This document shows, piece by piece, positions 6,776-14,006 of a stretch of 28,177 bases of DNA (positions are counted from its first letter, which is position 1; every line of letters begins with the position of its first letter). The stretch lies in the NCBI GenBank assembly GCA_043782425.1, contig JAYWAM010000279.1, positions 1 to 28,177 of the forward strand, in the 5' to 3' direction. Origin of the DNA: JAYWAM01 sp043782425. Its GTDB lineage: Bacteria > Pseudomonadota > Gammaproteobacteria > Burkholderiales > Usitatibacteraceae. The position numbers and the translations under genes are program-made. The notes under the pieces were generated by a model. It had not been told where the DNA came from and ran no database searches. It was given only the letters and a program-made list of their open reading frames with translations.

Positions 6776-7234
6776 TCACTCCTTCTCCAGGAACGATTCG
6801 TGGCAGTTGCCACAAGCCTTGCCGACCGCACCTATCTGCGCTTTCACTGCTGCTTCAACGCCGCCTTTATTCACAGCGACGAGTTTTGCTACTTCGCTTA
6901 GCAGCCGATCCTTAGCTTCATTAAACTTGGCGGTTTCGCTATAGATCGCCGGTAGCGCTTTGCTTTTTATGTCCTTGGTGCTGGGATCAAAACCATCCCA
7001 AGGTAACTTGGTCAGAGTTTCAAGATACCCGGCATTGCGCACGACCACAACTGCGTCGAATGGCGCCTTGCCTTGGGCCATCCCAGCCAACGGACGAAAG
7101 TACTTGACCAGCAATGTCATGGCGGCCTGGCGTTGCTTGACCAAAACCTCTGGCTTAACCTGTGCAGTAGCGCAAAGCGAGTATGCCCCCCCTAATGACA
7201 GCGTGATCGCGGCTAAAAAAAACTTTTTGTTCAT
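6776..7234 (-). CDS. Cytochrome c' (class II c-type cytochrome)
   Basis: A 152-residue periplasmic haem protein. The signal peptide MKKF-like N-terminus (MNKKFFLAAITLSLGGAYSL) ends near residues 24-25. The haem attachment motif C141-G-N-C144-H145 is at the C-terminus, as in cytochrome c', and the N-terminal helix has the family pattern VKQRQAAMTLLVKYFRPLAGM near residues 32-52. Family members form four-helix bundles that bind NO or act in redox stress. A good Shine-Dalgarno sequence (AGGAGA) precedes the ATG. The gene ends a run of exported proteins on the minus strand and lies between two copies of a 40-bp repeat. Confidence 0.93.
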   Translation of the reverse strand: MNKKFFLAAITLSLGGAYSLCATAQVKPEVLVKQRQAAMTLLVKYFRPLAGMAQGKAPFDAVVVVRNAGYLETLTKLPWDGFDPSTKDIKSKALPAIYSETAKFNEAKDRLLSEVAKLVAVNKGGVEAAVKAQIGAVGKACGNCHESFLEKE

Positions 7235-7311
7235 GCGATTCTCCTGATAGTTAACCTGAAGTCGAAGGCAGGTGATGCCAAGGGCTTCAGAAAGCGAGCT
7301 GCTGAACCAGT

Positions 7312-7351
7312 TGTCAGTGAGGTTGGTTTGACGGCGGGGATGTGGCCATAG
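7312..7351. repeat. 40-bp direct repeat, copy B (3' end of beta-helix gene)
   Basis: This copy covers the last codons and the stop of the beta-helix gene. It matches 6646-6685 with three transitions. Sequence similarity stops abruptly on both sides of the 40 bp. Confidence 0.85.
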
Positions 7352-9071
7352 CGCTGATCACCATCACCGTCACCGACTGCGTAACTCTTCCGCCTACGCC
7401 GGTGCAGGCGAGTGCGTACAAGGCAGGGGTGGTCGTCACAGGTTGAGTTTCTGTGCCGGAGATCGCCTTAACGCCGCTCCACGCGCCCGATGCGGCGCAA
7501 GTAGTTGCGTTGGTGGAAGACCAGATTAAGGTTGTACTACTGCCAGCAGGAACGCTGAGAGGTATGGCGGATAAAGTAACGATAGGGGGGCCGGTACTAG
7601 GCGCACTACAAATATCTATTGGACAAGCATTGCCTAAATACTCCCAAACATAGTGCGTTAAACTTGATGCACTACAAAAGCCCCGACTAATACCTGCATC
7701 GTTGCACATTTCTGTTTTAATGCGTTGCTGGTACGGCCAGGGCCACAGATTCTCGCTGGTAACAGCGTCATATCCCGCTTCCCCAAACAGGGTTTCACTC
7801 GCCCCTATTCTTTTTACCAGTTCGGCTCCTATTTGTCCCCCGCCAAGGCCCGCAGTTTTTAACGCGCTAGCAGCTTCTATCCGAGGCAAATATTTAAGCC
7901 CATTGTTTAACGGGTTTAAACTGATCTCGCCGGTCGCGGAGCAATTTCCTCCAGAATTACTGTTGCAGTCATTGAAGCTATGCGTAATGGGATCTGACCC
8001 GCCAAAGGCGTTGCCGCTGTTACCGTAGGCAACCGCATTACTGACATCGAGCGTTGAATTCGCGCCGTAGTTTGAATAGGCATGGCCGCTTGTGGCGCCA
8101 ACGGTTAAGTTGCGCGCGATGACAGAATGTCCTCCCGCGCTACCCCCTCCCAGGGCCACCCCGCCCCCTGTGTTCCAGGCAACGCTGTTTTCGATCACGG
8201 CATTTTCAATGGGTCCAGCGTCATCGTATCCAAAACCGTCACTCACATTGTTGAGAGCGATGCTACCGCTTATTTTGGTGTTACGGTGAGGGTTGAGGGA
8301 AGATGAATTTTTTACGTTATAAAAAGCCTTTTCCCAATAGTAATAGGGCAGATTGCTGTCGACGACCATGCCATTCTGAATTTGCGTGTCGGAAGAGTTA
8401 TAAATCGCAATGCCGGCTTCCGGATCACCCTTGGTATCGCTCCAACCTCCATCGTGGCGCACTACCACTCGTCGCAAAATAATTTTGTCGGAATTGTAGA
8501 CAATAATGTTATACCGCCCCCCTGGGCCAAATACCCAAACATCTTCCAGTAAAATGTATTGCGCTCCCGGTGTGACGTCATTAGTGCCGATACTGAGTGT
8601 CATTTCGTTTCCGCTTGGAGGCCCCTCAATAAAAGCGCAACGCAAGAATTTCAGGTGATGACCAAGGATGGATTTGGTTAAAGGGCTTTTCCACTTCAAA
8701 CCTTCAAATCTGATGTAGGCGGCATTGGAGGTCAAGTTGAGATTGGCCGTAATCACGACGCTGCCATCAGTTGCAGCCTTGATGGTGTTATAACTTCCTG
8801 CCTTGCCATTGACGAGGGTGACAAGCTCGTCTAGTGCGCTGGAATAGGTTCCAGCGCGCACGGTTAAAATATCGCCCCCATTTGGGGACATTAAATTTAC
8901 ACCTGCGCTGAGGGTTTTTTTCGGCGCGGAAATCGAACCATTGCCGCTATCATTTGGCGCAGCCGCGTCGACATAATAGTTTGTCGCATTAGCAATACCA
9001 GCGCTTAAAATGGACAATAAAAAAATGAGATGAATCGGTATGGTCGGCAAGGGTGTAAGCATTATTTTCAT
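7314..9071 (-). CDS. Secreted right-handed parallel beta-helix protein with C-terminal Ig-like domain
   Basis: A 585-residue exported protein. A signal peptide covers about residues 1-29 (hydrophobic LIFLLSILSAGIANA). The motif TNYYVDAAAPNDSGNGS with APKKTLSAGVNL is the usual opening of pectate-lyase-like beta-helix proteins. The middle (about 60-370) has short Asn/Gly/Val-rich rungs such as IENSVAWNTGGGVALGGGSAG. A C-terminal Ig-like module starts near residue 495 (IVTLSAIPLSVPAGSSTTLIW, TCTASG-like cysteine pair) and is a known add-on in proteobacterial surface proteins. No catalytic site is evident, so polysaccharide binding or cleavage is only a possibility. The ATG directly follows the stop of the upstream gene. 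The last 11 codons lie in a repeated 40-bp element. Confidence 0.85.
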   Translation of the reverse strand: MKIMLTPLPTIPIHLIFLLSILSAGIANATNYYVDAAAPNDSGNGSISAPKKTLSAGVNLMSPNGGDILTVRAGTYSSALDELVTLVNGKAGSYNTIKAATDGSVVITANLNLTSNAAYIRFEGLKWKSPLTKSILGHHLKFLRCAFIEGPPSGNEMTLSIGTNDVTPGAQYILLEDVWVFGPGGRYNIIVYNSDKIILRRVVVRHDGGWSDTKGDPEAGIAIYNSSDTQIQNGMVVDSNLPYYYWEKAFYNVKNSSSLNPHRNTKISGSIALNNVSDGFGYDDAGPIENAVIENSVAWNTGGGVALGGGSAGGHSVIARNLTVGATSGHAYSNYGANSTLDVSNAVAYGNSGNAFGGSDPITHSFNDCNSNSGGNCSATGEISLNPLNNGLKYLPRIEAASALKTAGLGGGQIGAELVKRIGASETLFGEAGYDAVTSENLWPWPYQQRIKTEMCNDAGISRGFCSASSLTHYVWEYLGNACPIDICSAPSTGPPIVTLSAIPLSVPAGSSTTLIWSSTNATTCAASGAWSGVKAISGTETQPVTTTPALYALACTGVGGRVTQSVTVMVISAMATSPPSNQPH

Positions 9072-9605
9072 TTATTTTGCCATGTCGCTTGCGGCAGCGA
9101 CCAAGTCACCTTCCAGAATAAAATTGCGATCCGTGGGCGTAACCGGTTTGACACGCAAGGTTCCTGCGCCTTGCAATCCCTTGAATTTCCCGGTGGCGCC
9201 AACCACTTCCCAAGCGCCGTTGGCGTGCAACTCAGGCTTGCCATCCGCACCGGGGAGGAAAACCACGCGCACTGACCATTTCACATACGCGAGATCTTTG
9301 TCTGTCGATTCAAATACCAGGTAGCCGCTCGGATCGCCGCCAACACCTTGTACGACATCATGCCGACCGTACTCCGTTACGGCAGTCCCTGCCAGGGGGC
9401 CTTGTCCAGCGGCCTTGCCTTCGCGCTTTACCATCAAGACACCGTGCTTGCTGCCGTCGGCAAAATCCAGGCGAATCTGTTCCCTGGGTGTCAACAGCGC
9501 TTCGATTTTCATTGGAGCGGCTAACGCCACTGAAGCTGTCGCTGCGAACAATGCCGCTGCGGCGACGCGCAAACGTACGTTATATTTTGGTTTATGCCGT
9601 TGCAT
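9072..9605 (-). CDS. Secreted protein of unknown function, possible beta-barrel fold
   Basis: From the ATG at 9605, which has AAGGAGA 5-6 nt upstream, the product is 177 residues. The open frame extends 17 codons further but lacks such a site. A signal peptide covers about 30 residues (hydrophobic VAAAALFAATASVALAAP). The mature part alternates short polar and hydrophobic strands, and the end contains GATGKFKGLQGAGTLRVKP. That Gly-rich turn resembles lipocalin/allene-oxide-cyclase-like barrels, a weak visual similarity only. The stop codon abuts the start of the beta-helix gene, so the two are translationally coupled and probably act together outside the inner membrane. No enzyme motif was recognised. 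Confidence 0.75.
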   Translation of the reverse strand: MQRHKPKYNVRLRVAAAALFAATASVALAAPMKIEALLTPREQIRLDFADGSKHGVLMVKREGKAAGQGPLAGTAVTEYGRHDVVQGVGGDPSGYLVFESTDKDLAYVKWSVRVVFLPGADGKPELHANGAWEVVGATGKFKGLQGAGTLRVKPVTPTDRNFILEGDLVAAASDMAK

Positions 9606-9668
9606 GATTTTCTCCTTTTGGTGATTTGTTGAGACCGGCCAACTCCGCCGCGGCAAACGCTTCCCAGG

Positions 9669-9903
9669 TCATCGCGAACTGTAAGAAAAGTCGTCAAACG
9701 CGGTCACGCTATCGGCCTTGGTCCAGACTCCAACTGCACCGGCATCAGATTCGATCATCCAGCGCGGCGCGCCGCTTCCAGTTACGCCCGAAATCCAATC
9801 GGCGGGCAACGTGCCCGCGCGCTCCTGATCAAAGTTGATCGTTTCGCCGTTCGCGGTAAGCGGCCAGCGCCGCCAGTGCAATACCGAAAAAAACTTTCTT
9901 CAT
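9669..9903 (-). pseudogene. Decayed secreted glycoside-hydrolase-16-like (DUF1080-type) gene
   Basis: A 235-bp remnant with two lesions. The signal peptide MKKVFFGIALAALAA starts at the ATG at 9903, but the rest lies in another frame, so a frameshift falls after residue 15. The next part, NGETINFDQERAGTLPADW followed by APRWMIESDAGA, is the N-terminus of a family of exported LamG/GH16-like proteins of about 220 residues. It then jumps directly to the family's C-terminal end, GAVGVWTKADSVTAFDDFSY. The central lectin-like part of about 120 residues is missing. I infer an internal deletion, perhaps through the GATGCCGGTGCA region. The family assignment is from memory of the end motifs. The gene lies between the cupin and barrel-like genes on the same strand. 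Confidence 0.7.
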
Positions 9904-9965
9904 TGCATCAATACTCAGCGCCGAAGGATTTTTTCGAAAGTAAATCCGGCTATAACAGCAGCACA

Positions 9966-10343
9966 TCACGGCCTCGGCTTAAGTTCGATCACAATATTGC
10001 GTCCTTCGGTAGTGCCTACATTCTCCACCGCCAAAGACACCGCTTCGTCGAAGGTCACATCGCCTGCCTTCCAGTGATACACCTTGGGATCTTTTCCTTC
10101 ATAGGTAATTTTCTCCGATAGCGGATTCATAAAGTATACGAAGCGTGGCGGATGGGAGTGCATGGGAAATATTTCACCGGGCTTATTGCGTGTCTCAAGC
10201 GCGCGAATGCGATCATTTTCAAACAACACCCTGGCTTTATCCGGCGCAACTTTCGTCATATCGCCATGCGCAAATAACAAACTGCTGCCTAAGACCAGGG
10301 TGGCGAGCGTGGTCTTGAATAATCTGCTTCGAGTACTTTGCAT
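9966..10343 (-). CDS. Exported single-domain cupin protein
   Basis: A 125-residue small cupin with a signal peptide (about residues 1-26, core TTLATLVLGSSLLFAHG). The cupin motif 1 is KPGEIFPMHSHPPRFVYF at residues 54-71, with H62 and H64 as likely metal ligands. Motif 2 (WKAGDVTFDEAVSLAVENVG) is near residues 91-110 and carries no clear second His, so metal binding may be partial. The domain fills the mature protein, with no partner domain. It is the first gene of the minus-strand exported cluster and is divergent from tctC. Substrate unknown. Confidence 0.8.
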   Translation of the reverse strand: MQSTRSRLFKTTLATLVLGSSLLFAHGDMTKVAPDKARVLFENDRIRALETRNKPGEIFPMHSHPPRFVYFMNPLSEKITYEGKDPKVYHWKAGDVTFDEAVSLAVENVGTTEGRNIVIELKPRP

Positions 10344-10654
10344 TTGTATATCCTTTACTTGGGTTGTAAATTCAATTTGCTGCGCTTCTACTACTGTTTC
10401 ACGCGCTGCGCGAGTATGGTTTCACGTTCAGCGCGTTGTGTGGCGAATACTATGTAAGCCTTCCCAGCGATGCAACTGAAGAATTCCTTAATAAAAAGTC
10501 AGGAAGCAAATACAACACACCTCATACTCCCTCAACAAAGCGATTCCAGCATCTGGCTGGCCGCAGATCATATGTATCGAGATGGTTGTGTTTGTTTTGC
10601 CACCGGACTAAACTTGTTTAGCACCTTTCCAAAAAAGTCTCGGAGGAAAATCAC
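10344..10654. other. Divergent promoter region between cupin gene and tctC
   Basis: This 311-bp gap has no recognisable gene. The end near tctC holds a promoter-like pair and a 14-bp palindrome (separate entries). Short GC-rich inverted words (CACGCGCTGCGCGAG) occur near 10400. The cupin promoter must also lie here, but I found no clear boxes for it. Confidence 0.5.
10585..10621 (+). promoter_or_regulatory. Candidate tctC promoter with overlapping 14-bp palindrome
   Basis: A -35-like TTGTGT and a -10-like TAAACT are separated by 17 nt. The -10 box lies inside the perfect palindrome CTAAAC-TT-GTTTAG (10608-10621), a possible operator. A strong Shine-Dalgarno sequence (GGAGG) follows upstream of the tctC ATG. 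No regulator gene is adjacent. Confidence 0.4.
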
Positions 10655-11623
10655 ATGAACAAGCTGGCGCATTTCTGCGGGGCTGCGGCTCTGTCTTTCG
10701 CGGTTTCTTTTCTGCTGCTGGGTAATGCACTGGCGCTCGATAGTGTGAAGATCATGATTCCCGCCAACCCCGGCGGCGGCTGGGACCAGACGGGACGCAA
10801 CCTCGCCAAAGCAATGACCGAAGCTGATGTGGTCAAGCATGTGCAGTTTGATAACAAGGGCGGCGCAGCGGGCACCATCGGGCTGGCGCAGTTCGTCAAT
10901 ACCGCCAAGGGGGATGGCAGCGCCATTCTGGTAGGCGGCATGGTGATGGTGGGCGGCATCATCCTGAATAAATCGCAGGTCAATCTTTCGCAGGTCACGC
11001 CGCTGGCGCGCCTCACGGGTGAGTTTGAGGTGCTGGTTGCGCCGGTCGATTCGGACATCAAGACACTGGCTGATCTGATTGCAAAACTGAAAGCCAATCC
11101 AGGTTCGGTGTCATGGGGTGGCGGTTCTGCGGGCGGCACGGATCACATTCTGGCGGGCATGATTGCGCAGGCAGTCGGTGTGGATGCCGCCAAGGTGAAC
11201 TATATTGCCTACGCGGGCGGCGGCGAGGCGCTGGCGGCCATCCTTGGCGGCCACGTCACGGTCGGCATTTCGGGATACGCCGAATTTGCGGGGCAGATCA
11301 AGGCGGGTAAGTTTCGCGCGCTCGCGCTGTCCTCCGACAAGCGCGTGCCCGGCATTGACGTGCCCACCTTCAAAGAGCAAGGCGTGAACGTCGATCTGTT
11401 CAACTGGCGCGGCATTTTCGCCGCGCCCGGAATCAGCGATGCGCAAAGAAACGAATTGCTTAAAAGTGTCGATACCACCGTCAAGAGCAAGCAATGGCAG
11501 GAAACGCTGACGCGCATGGACTGGGCCGACCTTTATCTCCCAGGCGATGGCTTTAAGAAATATGTCGATGACGAGAACAAACGCATCGGTGACATTCTTG
11601 CCAAGTTGAATTTGAAGAAATAG
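10655..11623 (+). CDS. tctC: TctC/Bug-family periplasmic substrate-binding protein
   Basis: A 322-residue solute-binding protein of the tripartite tricarboxylate transporter (TTT). It captures a small carboxylate in the periplasm and passes it to TctAB. The signal peptide covers about residues 1-27 and ends in NALALDS. The Bug-fold hallmark VKIMIPANPGGGWDQTGRNL is at about 30-49, with the family Gly-rich loop and VQFDNKGGAAGTIGLAQFV after it. The loop WGGGSAGGTDHILAGMIAQ is near residues 152-170. tctB follows 21 bp downstream and tctA 9 bp after that. The substrate cannot be read from sequence; citrate-like di- and tricarboxylates are typical. Confidence 0.92.
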   Translation: MNKLAHFCGAAALSFAVSFLLLGNALALDSVKIMIPANPGGGWDQTGRNLAKAMTEADVVKHVQFDNKGGAAGTIGLAQFVNTAKGDGSAILVGGMVMVGGIILNKSQVNLSQVTPLARLTGEFEVLVAPVDSDIKTLADLIAKLKANPGSVSWGGGSAGGTDHILAGMIAQAVGVDAAKVNYIAYAGGGEALAAILGGHVTVGISGYAEFAGQIKAGKFRALALSSDKRVPGIDVPTFKEQGVNVDLFNWRGIFAAPGISDAQRNELLKSVDTTVKSKQWQETLTRMDWADLYLPGDGFKKYVDDENKRIGDILAKLNLKK

Positions 11624-11644
11624 CCAAGACATGAGCTTGCGCCG

Positions 11645-12124
11645 ATGAGCGCGCCAGGCCGGGATTTTGGCCAGATTGCTGTAGCCGCAGGTGTCACGCT
11701 GATAGGGGCCGCGCTTGGCGTCGGCGCATATTTTCTTCCTGCCGCCACGGGTTATTCCGGTGTCGGCCCGCAACTCTTTCCCACGCTTGTCGCCCTTGGT
11801 CTGATTGTGCTGGGCATGTTGCTGTTGCGTGAAGCGCTAAGCGGCGGATTTCGCGCGCTAGACGCGCAGGCCGAGGGAGATCATGCCACCGACTGGCGCG
11901 CGTTCGCGTGGATCAGCGCAGGCTTGATGCTTGACGGCATGTTGATGAAAAGCGTCGGCTTTGTGCCTGCCAGCACGCTGCTATTCGTGCTGACGGCGCG
12001 CGCTTTTGGCAGCGTAAAATATTTTCGCAATGCTCTTATTGGCGTCATCATGTCGGGCAGCGCTTATGGGTTTTTCAATTATGTGCTGGGGATGACGCTG
12101 CCCCAGGGCATTCTTCCTTTCTGA
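11645..12124 (+). CDS. tctB: TctB small membrane subunit of the tripartite tricarboxylate transporter
   Basis: A 159-residue membrane protein with four likely helices: one near residues 10-32 (VAAGVTLIGAALGVGAYFLP), one at 45-65 (LFPTLVALGLIVLGMLLLRE), one around 90-120, and one at 130-150 ending near the C-terminus. Typical of TctB are GVGPQLFPTLVALGL and the closing LGMTLPQGILPF. The ATG has no strong Shine-Dalgarno sequence, so translation may depend on the upstream cistron. Position between tctC and tctA confirms the call. Confidence 0.9.
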   Translation: MSAPGRDFGQIAVAAGVTLIGAALGVGAYFLPAATGYSGVGPQLFPTLVALGLIVLGMLLLREALSGGFRALDAQAEGDHATDWRAFAWISAGLMLDGMLMKSVGFVPASTLLFVLTARAFGSVKYFRNALIGVIMSGSAYGFFNYVLGMTLPQGILPF

Positions 12125-12133
12125 AGTTTTACG

Positions 12134-13630
12134 ATGGAAACCCTGCAAGCGCTGCTGCACGGATTCAGCGTCGCGCTTTCCGTGCAGAATCTGCTGTGGG
12201 CATTGCTCGGCGTCACGCTTGGCACGGCGGTGGGTGTGCTGCCCGGCATCGGGCCGGCGGTGACGGTGGCGTTACTGCTGCCGCTGACCACCAAGATCGA
12301 TCCCTCGGGCGCGCTCATCATGTTTGCCGGTATCTATTACGGGGCCATGTATGGCGGCTCGGTAACCTCCATTCTGCTCAACACACCGGGGGAATCGGCC
12401 AGCATCGTCACGGCAATTGATGGTAACGCAATGGCAAAGCGCGGACGCGCCGGGCAAGCGCTTGCCACCAGCGCCATCGGATCGTTCGTGGCCGGCACTC
12501 TGGCGCTGGTGGCGTTGACTTTTTTATCGCCGCTGGTGGTGGGCTTTGCGCTCAAGTTTGGTCCGGCGGAATATTTCGCCTTATCGGTGCTGGCCTTCAC
12601 CACCGCCTCAGCGGTGCTCGGTGGTTCTACGCTGCGCGGGCTTATCAGTCTGTTCATCGGACTCGCCATTGGCCTGGTCGGCATCGACCTGTCGGGACAG
12701 GCGCGCTTTGCTTTCGATGTGCCGCAATTGCTCGATGGCATAGAAGTGGTCACCGTCGCGGTAGGGTTGTTCGCAGTGGGTGAAACGCTGTGGTGCGCAG
12801 CCAAAATGAGCCAGGCACCGGAAAACCTGGAAAAAATGTCCGGCACGATATGGATGAAGGCCGAGGACTGGAAGCGTTCGTGGAAACCCTGGCTGCGCGG
12901 CGCCGTTATCGGCTTCCCCTTCGGCTCGCTACCTACGGGCGGGGCGGAGATTCCAACTTTCCTTTCCTATGCGATAGAAAAAAAGCTCGCCAAGCATCCC
13001 GAAGAATTCGGCAAGGGCGCCATCGAAGGCGTGGCGGGGCCTGAGGCCGCCAACAATGCCTCTTCCACCGGCACCATAGGCACGTTGCTCGCGCTAGGTC
13101 TGCCTGCTTCCGCAACCGCCGCCATTCTCCTCGCGGCGTTCCAGCAGTACGGGCTGCAACCGGGGCCGTTGCTGTTTGTGACTTCCGCCGATCTGGTTTG
13201 GGGTTTGATCGCCAGCATGTATATCGGCAACGTCATGTTGCTGATACTCAATCTGCCTTTGGTGGGCATGTGGGTTAAGCTGCTGAAAATTCCCCGACCG
13301 CAGCTTTATGCCGGCATTTTGATTTTTGCCACGCTGGGCGTTTACGGCATGCGCCAATCGGCGTTCGATATTTTCCTGCTGTATGTCATCGGGCTGCTGG
13401 GTTTCCTCATGCGGCGCTATGACTTCCCCACCGCGCCAGTCATCATCGGCATGATACTCGGCCCGCTGGCAGAGGCGCAGTTGCGCCGCGCGCTTGCCAT
13501 CGGTCAGGGCGACCCGATGGTATTGCTGCAAAAGCCGCTCGCCGCCACGCTGCTCGCAATGACGCTGCTGCTCGTGCTGGGGCCGTGGCTATGGCGCAGA
13601 GTGCGCATCTGGCGCGCCGCACGCGGCTAG
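12134..13630 (+). CDS. tctA: TctA large membrane subunit of the tripartite tricarboxylate transporter
   Basis: A 498-residue permease with about 12 hydrophobic segments, the usual length for TctA. The signature GTAVGVLPGIGPAVTVALLLP is at about residues 30-50, and the paired half-repeat motif containing PFGSLPTGGAEIPTFLSYAIEKK is near 262-284. The conserved GTIGTLLALGLPASATAAIL follows near 312-331. It uses an ion gradient to import the substrate delivered by TctC. The gene closes the tctCBA operon; no terminator lies directly after it, the nearest being about 320 bp downstream. Confidence 0.95.
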   Translation: METLQALLHGFSVALSVQNLLWALLGVTLGTAVGVLPGIGPAVTVALLLPLTTKIDPSGALIMFAGIYYGAMYGGSVTSILLNTPGESASIVTAIDGNAMAKRGRAGQALATSAIGSFVAGTLALVALTFLSPLVVGFALKFGPAEYFALSVLAFTTASAVLGGSTLRGLISLFIGLAIGLVGIDLSGQARFAFDVPQLLDGIEVVTVAVGLFAVGETLWCAAKMSQAPENLEKMSGTIWMKAEDWKRSWKPWLRGAVIGFPFGSLPTGGAEIPTFLSYAIEKKLAKHPEEFGKGAIEGVAGPEAANNASSTGTIGTLLALGLPASATAAILLAAFQQYGLQPGPLLFVTSADLVWGLIASMYIGNVMLLILNLPLVGMWVKLLKIPRPQLYAGILIFATLGVYGMRQSAFDIFLLYVIGLLGFLMRRYDFPTAPVIIGMILGPLAEAQLRRALAIGQGDPMVLLQKPLAATLLAMTLLLVLGPWLWRRVRIWRAARG

Positions 13631-14006
13631 CTAGCGCCTGACCGAAAACCCCCAAATCCCAGCAACGACGCGCACTCCACACACTTCATCCAAACGAAGA
13701 TTTTGTTAAGCGATCATTTTCAAGACGTTTTTCTGCCGCCTCAAGGGGCAAGGCAGGCAATTGTGCAAAAATCTTCGCACCTGTTTCCGCGCCAATAGCG
13801 ACGCAAAAAATAGTCGATTTCGATGCAAAAATAAGTGAACGTTTTCACTCTAAAGCACACTAAAAACAGTGCAATAAATCGTCATGTTTTGAGAGAGAAA
13901 AAAGCCATGCGCGTCGTCCAAAATCTAGAGAGTACTGGGATATAGAAAAGTGGCGGATCGAAGTCCGTCGTTTTTTTGCTACGAACTCTTTAAGTCCGAC
14001 AGGCTC
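13631..14006. other. 376-bp convergent intergenic region with several inverted repeats
   Basis: Between the ends of tctA and the PilZ-like gene. It contains an imperfect long inverted pair (CGAAGATTTTG at 13695-13705 with CAAAAATCTTCG at 13766-13777) that encloses a CTGCC/GGCAG stem. It also has an AGTGAA-CGTT-TTCACT palindrome (13834-13849) and a terminator-like hairpin (13952-13977). A 12-residue frame (13907-13945) follows a GAGAGAG sequence. No established gene is present. Confidence 0.6.
13952..13977 (+). terminator. Rho-independent terminator, probably bidirectional
   Basis: The stem GGCGGA/TCCGTC (one G-U pair) with a 6-nt loop is followed by G and seven T residues on the plus strand. 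On the minus strand the same hairpin is followed by ACTTTTC. It lies 30 nt past the stop of the minus-strand PilZ-like gene and would stop both convergent transcripts. Confidence 0.6.

Noticed and set aside
6528..6944. 138-codon plus-strand frame before and across cytochrome c'
   Set aside because: It runs through two repeats and then antisense to the haem-binding end of cytochrome c'; not protein-like.
11111..11773. 220-codon minus-strand frame across tctC and tctB
   Set aside because: Opposite to two well-supported genes of one operon; composition is that of a shadow frame.
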